64,000 nt of DNA from Colwellia sp. 1_MG-2023 (lineage in GTDB: Bacteria; Pseudomonadota; Gammaproteobacteria; Enterobacterales; Alteromonadaceae): the NCBI RefSeq assembly GCF_030546755.1, contig NZ_JAUOPE010000001.1, positions 372,001 through 436,000 of the forward strand. The letters run 5' to 3'. The translations under genes were made by a program, and so were the position numbers. Shown in pieces: positions 19,672 through 28,016 of the stretch. A model generated the notes under the pieces. It was not told the origin of the DNA and made no database searches. It saw only the letters and a program-made list of their open reading frames with translations. Position 1 is the first letter of the stretch, and each line of letters starts with the position of its first letter.

Positions 19672-20583
19672 ATGATTGAAATGTTAAAGCTAACTATTAT
19701 TTATTCCCTGTTAAAAAAACAATTCATCACCTTGATTAGCACAATAATGCTGACTTCATCATTTGCACTTTATGCACTTGATACAGTAAGGTTTTTAAAA
19801 CCAACTAAAGGCCATGAAAAAAGAACTCTGCATAAAGATGAGGTGATACTTCGTGCTTTGCAATTAACAGAGCCCGAATTTGGCGACTATAAAATCGATA
19901 CCTTTACGGTCGATATGACCCCCTCCAGAGCGCAACAATATATTAAAGAAGGTAAAGTACTTAACACTTTCATTAATCCTAGTAACAAGGAATGGGATAA
20001 GCATGCTATTGCTATTAAGATCCCAATTCGACTAGGTTTAATAAGCTATCGATTACTGTTAGTGAATAAAGCAAATCTCCCTGCATTTAAAGAGGTGAAA
20101 ACACTCGAGCAGCTAAGCCAGCTAACGGCAGGATTACAATCAAGTTGGGTTACCACTAAAGTTTTCAATGAACTTGAGATGAGTTTAGTCAAATCACATA
20201 CTTTTGAAGGGTTATTTTTAATGCTAAATAAGCAGCGATTTGATTACTTACCTAGGGCTATTTATGAAGCTTATGATGAGCTTAATATTCGCAAAGAACG
20301 CATAAAAAATGTCGTAATTGAGCCTAACCTAGCACTATATCTTCCTATGGTGACTTATATTTACGTATCTAAAACTGAACCCCGTTTAGCAAGGCGATTA
20401 AAACTAGGCTTAGAGAAATTATTGGCCAGTGGTGAATTAAAAACCATTTTAGATAAGTATTATGAAGAAGATATCAAACGAGCGAATTTAAAAAATCGTA
20501 CTATTATTGAAATTCCCAATCCTAACTTTACTGATCAGACCGTACTCGAAGAAAACTTATATTGGTATAAAAATTACTTGTAA
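19672..20583 (+). CDS. Periplasmic solute-binding-like protein (family 3 type)
   Basis: The 303-residue product has a hydrophobic N-terminal segment (about 18-36, ending FALYALD) that looks like a signal peptide. The remainder resembles extracellular solute-binding family 3 proteins without transporter partners. KDEVILRALQLTEPEF, a central RLGLISYRLLLVNK and a C-terminal ELKTILDKYYEED, typical of the last helix of such proteins, are visible. No permease or ATPase is adjacent. The ligand is unknown. The upstream operator-like repeat suggests, but does not show, a link to alginate metabolism. ATG codons at residues 4 or 26 are alternative starts. Confidence 0.7.
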   Translation: MIEMLKLTIIYSLLKKQFITLISTIMLTSSFALYALDTVRFLKPTKGHEKRTLHKDEVILRALQLTEPEFGDYKIDTFTVDMTPSRAQQYIKEGKVLNTFINPSNKEWDKHAIAIKIPIRLGLISYRLLLVNKANLPAFKEVKTLEQLSQLTAGLQSSWVTTKVFNELEMSLVKSHTFEGLFLMLNKQRFDYLPRAIYEAYDELNIRKERIKNVVIEPNLALYLPMVTYIYVSKTEPRLARRLKLGLEKLLASGELKTILDKYYEEDIKRANLKNRTIIEIPNPNFTDQTVLEENLYWYKNYL

Positions 20584-20760
20584 GACTTTACAGCCTGTTG
20601 AGTGATTAGCTTGCCAGTTAAAAATAAATCACTGGTTCAAAATTCTTAAAATCAACATGAATACATCACTGATAATCATTATTTTTTTTATAATTCGACC
20701 ACTTTGATTTAACCCATTAAAAAAACACTAGCTTTAAACCGGGCTATTGAGTCAACTTGG

Positions 20761-20799
20761 AGTCGTTTTGTTGAAATAGCAAAGCGGCTTTTTATTTTT
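20761..20799 (+). terminator. Terminator downstream of the solute-binding gene
   Basis: AGTCGTTTTG (20761-20770) pairs with CAAAGCGGCT (20780-20789) through 10 base pairs including two G-U pairs, and TTTTATTTTT follows. It is 180 bases after the preceding plus-strand gene. Confidence 0.7.
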
Positions 20800-20804
20800 A
20801 CAAA

Positions 20805-20854
20805 ATTTTTCTATATTTTTCTATATTTTTCTATATTTTTCTATATTTTTCTAT
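20805..20854. repeat. 10-bp tandem repeat, nearly five copies
   Basis: The unit ATTTTTCTAT repeats without change from 20805 to 20854 directly after the terminator T-run. The period of 10 matches one helical turn. No gene overlaps it. Copy number is probably variable between strains. Confidence 0.9.
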
Positions 20855-20993
20855 GACAATTGAGTCGAAAGAAACAGTTCGAAGAATCCAAAATGTACGA
20901 TTAGTTAAATTTTTCAGTTGGTTACTGAGTGATTTTAAAGCGAGTGGGAGATTTTACTGTGATTTTCCTATTTTTATATATCTAAAAATAAAG

Positions 20994-21018
20994 AACACTG
21001 ACCGTAATGATCAGTGTT
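20994..21018 (-). terminator. Terminator of the PEP-CTERM gene
   Basis: AACACTGA (20994-21001) and TCAGTGTT (21011-21018) form an 8-bp stem with a 9-base loop. On the minus strand it is followed by CTTTATTTTT. It lies 22 bases beyond the stop codon of the gene at 21040. Confidence 0.75.
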
Positions 21019-21039
21019 TTAATAATTTATCGCTAAAGA

Positions 21040-21840
21040 TTAAACGTGCTTCTTAATTTTACGAGAAGCTAGTCCCATTAAACCTAAAGCAAAAATGGTT
21101 AGTGTTGATGGTTCTGGAACGTCCACTTGATTAGAATACGCACCATATACAGCAGAGCCAAAATGCCCACTTCCACCAAGAAATGAGTGGTTTTGATTTA
21201 CGAGATCTAATTGATAATAACCATTGTTGTAGTCATTTCCATACAAGTTTCCCTCTGCATCAAAAGCAATTGTTTCGCTAGCTGGTCCAGACATTAAAAA
21301 TGTAGATACTAGAGTATTAGGGTCAATAACGTAAATATTTCCACTGTCAACGCCAAAAATTGTTCCAGCACTATATGTTCCTAATATTGTATCAACACTG
21401 GTTGTGGCAACTGATATGCCATCATAAGTGTTATGACCTACAAATGCCCCCAAAAAGGTCGTAGCCGCATTTGAAGTATTAACACTGTATAACCCTGTAC
21501 TTGTTGCGGTTAACAAGTTGTTATTTAGATCAAAAGTTGCAGATTCTGAAAATCCTCCCCAAGCACCATTCGCAATTAGTGAAGTTGAACCATTATTTAA
21601 GTCAACTGAATAAAGAGAAGTATTATTTATTCCAAAAAGGGAGTTATTACTATCAAAGGCCAAAGCTAAATTCCAAACACTGGAACCTAAATTAGTTGTA
21701 GTTCCAGTTTCAGTATCAAATACTGTTAATGGATTACCAAAATTGATTGGATCTGAACCATATATTAATGCTGCATTAGAAATACTACTAATTACCAGCC
21801 CAAAACTAGCCATTAAGCCCTTTAAAAATTTATTTTTCAT
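21040..21840 (-). CDS. PEP-CTERM sorting-domain exported protein
   Basis: The 266-residue protein has an N-terminal signal peptide (residues 1-23, ending ISNA). A repetitive domain of short beta-strand-like units follows. The C-terminal PEP-CTERM signal comprises VPEPST, a hydrophobic helix and a basic RKIKKH tail. Such proteins are cut and anchored or released by exosortase, often in exopolysaccharide-producing bacteria. The middle has motifs such as LYSVDLNNGS and LYGNDYNNGYYQLD that resemble beta-propeller strands. No exosortase gene is in the window. Function unknown. Confidence 0.85.
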   Translation of the reverse strand: MKNKFLKGLMASFGLVISSISNAALIYGSDPINFGNPLTVFDTETGTTTNLGSSVWNLALAFDSNNSLFGINNTSLYSVDLNNGSTSLIANGAWGGFSESATFDLNNNLLTATSTGLYSVNTSNAATTFLGAFVGHNTYDGISVATTSVDTILGTYSAGTIFGVDSGNIYVIDPNTLVSTFLMSGPASETIAFDAEGNLYGNDYNNGYYQLDLVNQNHSFLGGSGHFGSAVYGAYSNQVDVPEPSTLTIFALGLMGLASRKIKKHV

Positions 21841-22016
21841 TTGAGTGTTCCTCTTAATCCCTTTCCATCGAGATTGGAAGGTATTTAATAAAGCTAAAAA
21901 TAATTACTTATTGGGTACTAAGCAGGCAGTATGCCAATTTGGTAATCATCAATAAAAACAATAGGCTGGCATTCATTAGTGATTTCGGACTTGCACCTAT
22001 GTAAAACAACCTGACA

Positions 22017-22415
22017 CTATAATCGGTTATTCATGAAGCTTGGCTTGTGTTCGGTTTTGTTGCGATACACTTCATCAATACGAACTTTATCTAGGCTAAA
22101 TGACAGTAAGCCTTCAGCGGTATAAAACTTTCTTGTTAACCCTAATCGCATAGTTGGAGTAGACGGTTTGGGCTTTTTGTAGCCTTTATAATTCTTGTTA
22201 ATAGTGCGCTCATTGGTCATACAATAATTGAAATATACGCGTTTGATTTCAATGAGTTTTACCATCCATTCTGGGTTATAGCCTGCTTAGGCATTCCAAC
22301 GCATAGAGTTAGTAGCACTAGTGACGGGGCACTCTAAAAAATTAATATGCCTACGTAAGGTTTGAAACCAATTATCGACACTAAACCCATTAATCACCTG
22401 ATTTATAAATGGATC
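22017..22415 (-). pseudogene. Decayed DDE-type transposase fragment
   Basis: Reading the minus strand from 22415, a frame gives INGFSVDNWFQTLRRHINFL and then RWNA, an in-frame TAA near 22290, and AGYNPEWMVKLIEIKRVYFN, continuing to a stop at 22017. The pattern resembles the C-terminal end of DDE transposases (NWF-TLRRHINFLE, TPxMRLGL). Upstream of 22415 the frame is closed, so only about 130 codons remain. The IS family is uncertain. No flanking inverted repeats were recognised. Confidence 0.6.
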
Positions 22416-22515
22416 TTAATTTAATTGAAGGTTAGTAAGATAGCATTACCATTTTGGAGGTTTTTTGAAAAAACCTTACTTTATTTGCTGTAAATAAAAA
22501 ACTCGAAATCACGTC

Positions 22516-22564
22516 GTTACTTGTGAAGAAAAGAGAAGATTTAACCCTCGTCTCCACAAGTAAC
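22516..22564. repeat. 10-bp perfect inverted repeat after the TPR gene
   Basis: GTTACTTGTG (22516-22525) and CACAAGTAAC (22555-22564) are perfect complements separated by 29 bases. The site is 38 bases beyond the stop of the TonB-module TPR gene and next to the transposase remnant. It may be a transcript-end structure or a relic of a mobile element. No strong T-run follows on the minus strand. Confidence 0.6.
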
Positions 22565-22601
22565 TTAGGGTATTTCTTTTAATATCAATACGCATTCACG
22601 C

Positions 22602-23888
22602 TTAATTTAACATAGCTAATTGATTATGCTGTACTTGTTCGCGCTTAACATATTGATACCATTGTTGAGCCATTTTTGCTGAACTGGCTATTTTTTCCGC
22701 TTGCTTTAGCGCCGCTAGCGATGCTTCAAATTGTGCTAAATTAAAATAACTCATGCCTATAATAAGGTGCATATCACCAACTCGGTCAATCCCACCTTTT
22801 GCCAATGCGCTATCGGCTGATTTAATCGCTAATTGCCAATTTTCAATATTAAGATACGCTTGTGCTAATTGAGCGTCAAACTTGCCCGTTTCGTTAATTT
22901 CTCCCGCTTTAATAAGCGCAGGAATGGCTTTGGTATCATTTTTAGCGGCTAGATAAGCTTGAGCTAACATTTCATAATGACGCTCATTAGCAACGATTCT
23001 GCCATCAGAAATCGCTTCATCTAATAACCTTGCCGCTTTGTATGGAATATTATTAAAGCGATAAAGTTGCGCTAAAGTGACAATATCTTGTGCTTTAGTG
23101 ATGTACCCTGCTTGCCAAGCCGTTTCCATAGCAGCTAACTGTTTTGCTTCTTGGCCTATTTCACCGTACATACCGCTAAGCTGCAACCAATATTCTGGCT
23201 TTTCATAATACTTAACTAACGCTTCTAGAACTTCAGTCACCTTTTTAGGTTGTTTCAATTCGTAATAATTAGCTCGTTGTAAAATTAGCCAATTTTCTTT
23301 AGGTAATTTATTGTTGGATTCTGCTTCATCAATCGCTTTATTTATTGCGGCAAGTGACGGCGCAAATTGCTTGTCTTGATAATATACTTGAGCAAATAAT
23401 ATGTGTTGCTCACCGGTTAATTCTTTGGTATTTACCTGTTGCCATTGTTTAAGATAAGCTAATGTTTCACTATACTTTTGTTGCTGCATTGATAACTGAG
23501 CAAGGGAATATAATGTTGATAATCTTAATGGCTCTGGGATAGCAACTTCAGCAATCACTTTCTCAAAACTTTCAATCGCAGAATCTAAGTCATCATTGCT
23601 GTAATGCATAAACCCATAAAAATTCCAAAGCATGGCTTTTTCATAGCTATTTAAGCTATCAATACGACTTTTTACTTCACCAAGTACCTCTAAACCTGCT
23701 TGCTTTCCTTCTTCGTCTGCCAGCTTTTGTGCTCTAGCAAGTTGAGCATAAACTCGATTTCGCATCGCCGGCACTTTGACTGATTGCTTCGCTGGCTCTG
23801 CAGCATAACTTGCTGAAATATTGTTATCTGTCACTGGTAATAGATACAAGCTTCCCAGAGCTAACATTGAAATATATAAATTTTTCAT
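22602..23888 (-). CDS. TPR-repeat protein of the TonB module
   Basis: The 428-residue protein starts with a signal peptide (about 1-30). The rest is tetratricopeptide-like helical repeats, with units such as LWNFYGFMHYSNDDLDSAIE and HLIIGMSYFNLAQFEASLAA. Such a gene commonly closes TonB2-type operons in Alteromonadales and Vibrionaceae, where a TPR protein helps TonB function. It lies 24 bases after tonB. Periplasmic location is inferred from the signal sequence. The biochemical role is unknown. Confidence 0.85.
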   Translation of the reverse strand: MKNLYISMLALGSLYLLPVTDNNISASYAAEPAKQSVKVPAMRNRVYAQLARAQKLADEEGKQAGLEVLGEVKSRIDSLNSYEKAMLWNFYGFMHYSNDDLDSAIESFEKVIAEVAIPEPLRLSTLYSLAQLSMQQQKYSETLAYLKQWQQVNTKELTGEQHILFAQVYYQDKQFAPSLAAINKAIDEAESNNKLPKENWLILQRANYYELKQPKKVTEVLEALVKYYEKPEYWLQLSGMYGEIGQEAKQLAAMETAWQAGYITKAQDIVTLAQLYRFNNIPYKAARLLDEAISDGRIVANERHYEMLAQAYLAAKNDTKAIPALIKAGEINETGKFDAQLAQAYLNIENWQLAIKSADSALAKGGIDRVGDMHLIIGMSYFNLAQFEASLAALKQAEKIASSAKMAQQWYQYVKREQVQHNQLAMLN

Positions 23889-23912
23889 AAGTTTTCCTCC
23901 GTTTATTTTTAT

Positions 23913-24542
23913 TTAGCCATCAATTTCAAAAGAAATTTTATTTTGTACACCCGCTACTTCTGTCGGAGTACCATCAACAACACGTGGCTTATATTTAAAC
24001 TTAAGTGCTGCATCAAGCGCAGCTCGGTCAAATACACCTTCTGGTTGTGCTTCGATAACAATTGGATCTCGAACTGATCCATTTTTGGTTACCGTAAACT
24101 CCACAATGACATAGCCCTCTAACCCTCGCGATTGAGCACGACGAGGATATATAGGCGCTACTTTAACAATGGGAAGATAATCACCATCACTACTTCCTAA
24201 ACTAATACCTCCGGTTAGCCCAGATGAGGTATCAACTTGTGCTGTGAAATTTGTACTGACAGCATTAACATTAGGATTTGCTTGCTCCATTTGTGGTTGC
24301 TGCATTTGCGGTGGCGGCTGTTTAGGCTGCGGCGGCTTTTGTGGTTTACGATCTTTTTTAACAATCGCTTCTTCTTTTTTGAGGCGTATAAAGTCAAGCA
24401 CATTGCCGCGCGGTGCTTCAGTTAGCACATCATTGCCACCAGCAATTAAAGCTTGCATACTCCACAATAATCCTAAAGTTACAGCAACTGAAAGCGCGAA
24501 ACTGATCACGTAGCGAGCCATATTATTTAAATGAATAGCCAT
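23913..24542 (-). CDS. tonB: TonB-family energy transducer
   Basis: TonB links the inner-membrane ExbB-ExbD proton channel to outer-membrane receptors. The 209-residue protein has one N-terminal helix (about 10-34), a proline-rich span (about 65-86, QKPPQPKQPPPQ) and a C-terminal domain with the conserved VKVAPIYPRRAQSRGLEGYV. The length is that of short TonB2-type proteins. The preceding exbD ends 8 bases upstream. The operon context and the PhoB-like site upstream suggest that this copy serves phosphate-related receptors rather than iron uptake. Confidence 0.94.
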   Translation of the reverse strand: MAIHLNNMARYVISFALSVAVTLGLLWSMQALIAGGNDVLTEAPRGNVLDFIRLKKEEAIVKKDRKPQKPPQPKQPPPQMQQPQMEQANPNVNAVSTNFTAQVDTSSGLTGGISLGSSDGDYLPIVKVAPIYPRRAQSRGLEGYVIVEFTVTKNGSVRDPIVIEAQPEGVFDRAALDAALKFKYKPRVVDGTPTEVAGVQNKISFEIDG

Positions 24543-24550
24543 CGCTTGTC

Positions 24551-24964
24551 TTAAACCTCTTGAGCCGCGATTGAAACATCATAAACACCGGCCGCACGCG
24601 CTGAATCCATCACTTTAATTAAAATATCAGTGGTCGCTTTTTGATCTGCCTGAATCACAACCGTACCTTGAGGATTTTCCGCTTTTAGGCGTTCAATATT
24701 TGCCTGGACAGCACGCACATCCACTTTTCGTTTATTTATCCAAATGTCACCTGTATCACTGATGGCGACTAAAATATTTGCTCGCTCTTTCTTAACAGCA
24801 GTAGCCGCTTCTGGGCGGTTCACTTCAATCCCTGCCTCTTTTACAAAAGACGCAGTAACAATGAAAAATATCAATAAGATAAACACCACATCCAGCATAG
24901 GTGTCATGTTTATTTCTTCAGCTTCTTCCTGCTCTTGTAATACTTTTGATAATTGAGAACGCAT
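24551..24964 (-). CDS. exbD: Biopolymer transport protein ExbD
   Basis: ExbD is the small partner of ExbB in the proton-driven motor for TonB. The 137-residue protein has one membrane helix (about 21-44) with the proton-path Asp in NMTPMLDVVFILLIFFIV (Asp25), and a periplasmic domain ending EV. It lies between exbB and tonB with short gaps (44 and 8 bases). Confidence 0.95.
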   Translation of the reverse strand: MRSQLSKVLQEQEEAEEINMTPMLDVVFILLIFFIVTASFVKEAGIEVNRPEAATAVKKERANILVAISDTGDIWINKRKVDVRAVQANIERLKAENPQGTVVIQADQKATTDILIKVMDSARAAGVYDVSIAAQEV

Positions 24965-25008
24965 GTTCTTAATCCTTATTCGTTAATACTTTCATTTAAA
25001 AACTCGAA

Positions 25009-25536
25009 CTAATGAGCCATAGGTAGCGCATCTTCCATTTGCTCGGTGCGACGTTTGGTTTTTCTTTGTAACCAAGTCACCATAAAAACACCGGATAATG
25101 ATCCCACCATGCCTGCCATGGTTGGAATAGTGGCGCGAGAAACACCAGATGCCATAGAACGAGCATTGCCACTACCAGAAATGGCCATCACATCAAACAC
25201 TTCAATCATGCCAGTTACTGTACCTAATAAGCCTAACAGCGGACAAAGCACCACTAAACTTTGAATGATGGCGACATTGTTATTAAGTAATTCGGTAATT
25301 CGAGACACTTGCGCGATGCGTATTTGCTCAGCATTCCAAGAATGACGTTCCACTCTGTTTTGCCAGCAAGTAATCATCTCATTTCTGATCACTTGATAAG
25401 TTCTTAAGAAGAAATACAAACGTTCAAAAATGAGTAACCACATCAAACAAATAACACCTGCGATGACGGTCAGTACTTGACCGCCAGTATCAAGAAATTC
25501 ACGAATGCTATTCATCATGTCGATGAATAAAACCAT
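25009..25536 (-). CDS. exbB: ExbB-type proton channel protein
   Basis: The 175-residue MotA/TolQ/ExbB protein has three membrane segments (about 17-35, 88-108, 130-152). The conserved LLGTVTGMIEVFDVMA region is followed by GVSRATIPTMAGMVGSLSGV. Together with ExbD it energises TonB. It lies 3 bases after the long ExbB-like gene, a pairing of two ExbB-type proteins usual for TonB2-like systems. Confidence 0.93.
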   Translation of the reverse strand: MVLFIDMMNSIREFLDTGGQVLTVIAGVICLMWLLIFERLYFFLRTYQVIRNEMITCWQNRVERHSWNAEQIRIAQVSRITELLNNNVAIIQSLVVLCPLLGLLGTVTGMIEVFDVMAISGSGNARSMASGVSRATIPTMAGMVGSLSGVFMVTWLQRKTKRRTEQMEDALPMAH

Positions 25537-25539
25537 GAG

Positions 25540-26916
25540 TTATGCTCCTTTCTCTGCAGGTTCAACCATTTCAGCTCGCTCGGCAATAATGCCGGCACTT
25601 TGTTGCTGTAAAACGTTAATAATGCCGCGTGAACGTGTATTAAGTAGCGTTGAGATAAAGACCATTGGAATAGCCACTACAAGACCTAACACTGTCGTAA
25701 CTAAGGCTTGTGATATACCACCCGCCATTAATTTTGGATCACCTGTGCCAAATAATGTGATGGCTTGGAAAGTATTGATCATGCCGGTAACAGTTCCCAA
25801 TAAACCAATTAATGGCGCAACCACTGACACTATTTTTATCAAGGTTAATCGGGTAGTCAGCATTGGCACTTCTTTTAAAATGCGCTCAGATAATTTCAAT
25901 TCCAATGTTTCTGTGTCGGCATCAAGATTATTATCTTTGACCAACATCACTCGACCGAGTGGGTTATCTGAAGAGGCAACACTAGTTTTTAATTGACGGT
26001 TTACTTTATTGCCAATTAAAAATAATGACACAAAACGTTCTAAGGCAATTAATAATCCAATAATACCTAAAGCAATTATCACGTTACCCACGGGACCACC
26101 CTGCTCAATTCGCTCTTGAGTATCAGGCGCTTGTACTAACAGCCCTAAAATTGAGCCGCCTGTAGGATCTAAAGCAAAAGGTACCGCTTGAGAAGTGGTT
26201 TGAGATAATTGGCTGGCACTGTCTAAATATCTATTTGATGGTTGCCTAATAAGTTCAGCAATTGAACCTGTTTCATCGATGTACTCTAAATATTTCCCGT
26301 TAGAGATTAAGTTAAAGCCACCTACTCGAATAACCTCGCTTTGTACTTTTTCACCATTTGCAGCAACCACTTGAGCAGTAAATTTATGCACTTTACCGCT
26401 TTCCGTCATTTCACGTTGAAGTTCAAACCATAAACGTTCAATTTCTTCAATAGAAGCAAGCTTTGAACTTGAGCCCATACTTTGAGCAAATTCATCTAAA
26501 AATTCACCACGACCAGGAATTTGGGCTGATATAGTTGATGTTTGAAATTTGCTACGTGTATCACCTGCCACTTGCTGTAATACACCAAAAAGCTCTTTTA
26601 ACTCACCCATGCGCTTATTTAACGCGTCAGTTTTATTCGCAATATCAACTTCATTTTCTTGATAGCTACTTTCAAGCTCAGTACTTTTTTCAACGGCTTG
26701 CTCTCTTGAGGTGATAGCTTGTTTTAACAGCTGATCTTGTTGCGATTTTTTTGCTGTAAACTCAGCTTCTCTTGCGATGTTTTGCTGAGTTTGCGCAATT
26801 TGACCTTTCTCTAATTGCGTTAATAATTCATCTAAATTACTCGCTTGTTGAGCGTTTGCTGAAACCATTACGCCAGCAAAAGTAAGCGAAGTTAAAATTC
26901 TATTAATAGTGTTCAT
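25540..26916 (-). CDS. Long ExbB-like (TolQ-family) protein with periplasmic coiled coil
   Basis: The 458-residue protein has a signal sequence (1-22, ending VSANA). A long charged coiled-coil region (about 25-115) and a periplasmic domain follow. The C-terminal half is a MotA/TolQ/ExbB channel with LLGTVTGMINTFQAITLFG near 385. Such extended ExbB proteins accompany DUF3450 proteins in TonB modules of marine gammaproteobacteria. They may connect the motor to the periplasm or to the receptor. The gene lies 9 bases after the DUF3450 gene. Confidence 0.9.
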   Translation of the reverse strand: MNTINRILTSLTFAGVMVSANAQQASNLDELLTQLEKGQIAQTQQNIAREAEFTAKKSQQDQLLKQAITSREQAVEKSTELESSYQENEVDIANKTDALNKRMGELKELFGVLQQVAGDTRSKFQTSTISAQIPGRGEFLDEFAQSMGSSSKLASIEEIERLWFELQREMTESGKVHKFTAQVVAANGEKVQSEVIRVGGFNLISNGKYLEYIDETGSIAELIRQPSNRYLDSASQLSQTTSQAVPFALDPTGGSILGLLVQAPDTQERIEQGGPVGNVIIALGIIGLLIALERFVSLFLIGNKVNRQLKTSVASSDNPLGRVMLVKDNNLDADTETLELKLSERILKEVPMLTTRLTLIKIVSVVAPLIGLLGTVTGMINTFQAITLFGTGDPKLMAGGISQALVTTVLGLVVAIPMVFISTLLNTRSRGIINVLQQQSAGIIAERAEMVEPAEKGA

Positions 26917-26925
26917 GATAGCGCC

Positions 26926-27714
26926 TTATTCTGCAAAATCTTGTGCAATGGGAACGATGATAAGATCGGGAGCAAGCTGTTTACGCGCAATGCGAAGTGC
27001 TTTATTAATATCTGTGCGATAGTCAGCGGGTAATGGCTGCCATGATTGACTCGCTTTATTCCACATCCCCATTTTTTCGCCATCGCGGGTTTGATAAACA
27101 AAGCTCACCCGACCAATACGCAGAAAATCAACATCTCGCTCTACGCCATCTACTACTTGCGTGCCACTGTACACTTCAATGGTGCGGCCGTAGTCTACTT
27201 CAACTTGATAAGCTTCTAATACGCGACGAAACTTTTCAGCAACCGAAACATCAGCTTGTTCAAGTAAACGCTGTAAATCTGCCGTTCTTTTACTTCTTTC
27301 TTCGGGTAAAAAAGGCACATCCAATTGAACAAATGCGATTAAGGTATCGATCATTCTTGCCATCAATGGCGAGATTTGACGTTCAATAATACTGACTTGC
27401 TCCATCGATGTTGCTAATTGTGAAAGCTCAAGCAATTGATTATTTAATTGCGCCTGCATTTGACGGTTATAAACATTCAAACCATCAATTTCTTTATTGA
27501 CGACTTTAAATTGTTGTAACTTTGATTGAATTTGCTCATTGATTTTGTCGACTTTTTGCTGTGAAGCATTGGCCGATTGATTAATTTGTTTTCCGGCATC
27601 AACAACCTTATTCAGTTCATCATTCAACTCTTCTGGACTAAAAGCATAGCCAGACAAAGAAAAGGCTGACATGCTTAACATTAAACCTGCTTGCGCCCAT
27701 TTTGTAACCTTCAT
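26926..27714 (-). CDS. DUF3450 periplasmic coiled-coil protein
   Basis: The 262-residue protein has a signal peptide (about 1-24, ending GYAFS). A long helical coiled coil (about 28-120) follows, and a conserved C-terminal part contains VEVDYGRTIEVYSGTQ and FLRIGRVSFVYQT. This is the DUF3450 pattern, regularly the first gene of ExbB-ExbB-ExbD-TonB-TPR operons. No biochemical role is established. It heads the operon, and a Pho-box-like repeat lies 160 bases upstream. Confidence 0.85.
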   Translation of the reverse strand: MKVTKWAQAGLMLSMSAFSLSGYAFSPEELNDELNKVVDAGKQINQSANASQQKVDKINEQIQSKLQQFKVVNKEIDGLNVYNRQMQAQLNNQLLELSQLATSMEQVSIIERQISPLMARMIDTLIAFVQLDVPFLPEERSKRTADLQRLLEQADVSVAEKFRRVLEAYQVEVDYGRTIEVYSGTQVVDGVERDVDFLRIGRVSFVYQTRDGEKMGMWNKASQSWQPLPADYRTDINKALRIARKQLAPDLIIVPIAQDFAE

Positions 27715-27872
27715 ATAAAAACCCTAACCTTAGATGTTTTGCACTATTTGCAAGATTGTTTTAATAGTGCTGCTGTTAGCAAAAACTTTGCTTACTAGTT
27801 TGATAAATTACTGGCAGGAATTTTAATAACCAAGTGTGACACTAATGTTTCATTAATATTGCAACTTTATTA

Positions 27873-27890
27873 AATGACAAAAAAGTGACA
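27873..27890 (-). promoter_or_regulatory. Pho-box-like direct repeat before the TonB operon
   Basis: AATGACA (27873-27879) and AGTGACA (27884-27890) are spaced 11 bases start to start. On the minus strand they read TGTCACT..TGTCATT, close to the PhoB direct repeat of TGTCA(T/C)A units. The site lies 159 bases before the DUF3450 start. It implies phosphate-starvation control of the whole TonB module. Confidence 0.65.
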
Positions 27891-27957
27891 TTTTTCTTAC
27901 AGTTAGCGAGAGAAATTTATTGATTCAACGTATGAGGTTATTCGAGGTGATAAAAAT

Positions 27958-27981
27958 AAACCTCATCAGGCGATGAGGTTT
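27958..27981 (-). terminator. Terminator after the TonB-dependent receptor gene
   Basis: AAACCTCATC (27958-27967) pairs with GATGAGGTTT (27972-27981) around a 4-base loop. On the minus strand ATTTTTATC follows. It ends the receptor transcript and insulates the TonB operon promoter. Confidence 0.85.
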
Positions 27982-28016
27982 GTTTAGTTTTAAATTAATT
28001 CAGGGGTTAGCTACCG

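Noticed and set aside
20853-21056. 67-codon reading frame starting in the tandem repeat
   Set aside because: It begins in repeat DNA, runs over the PEP-CTERM terminator and into the gene end on the other strand.
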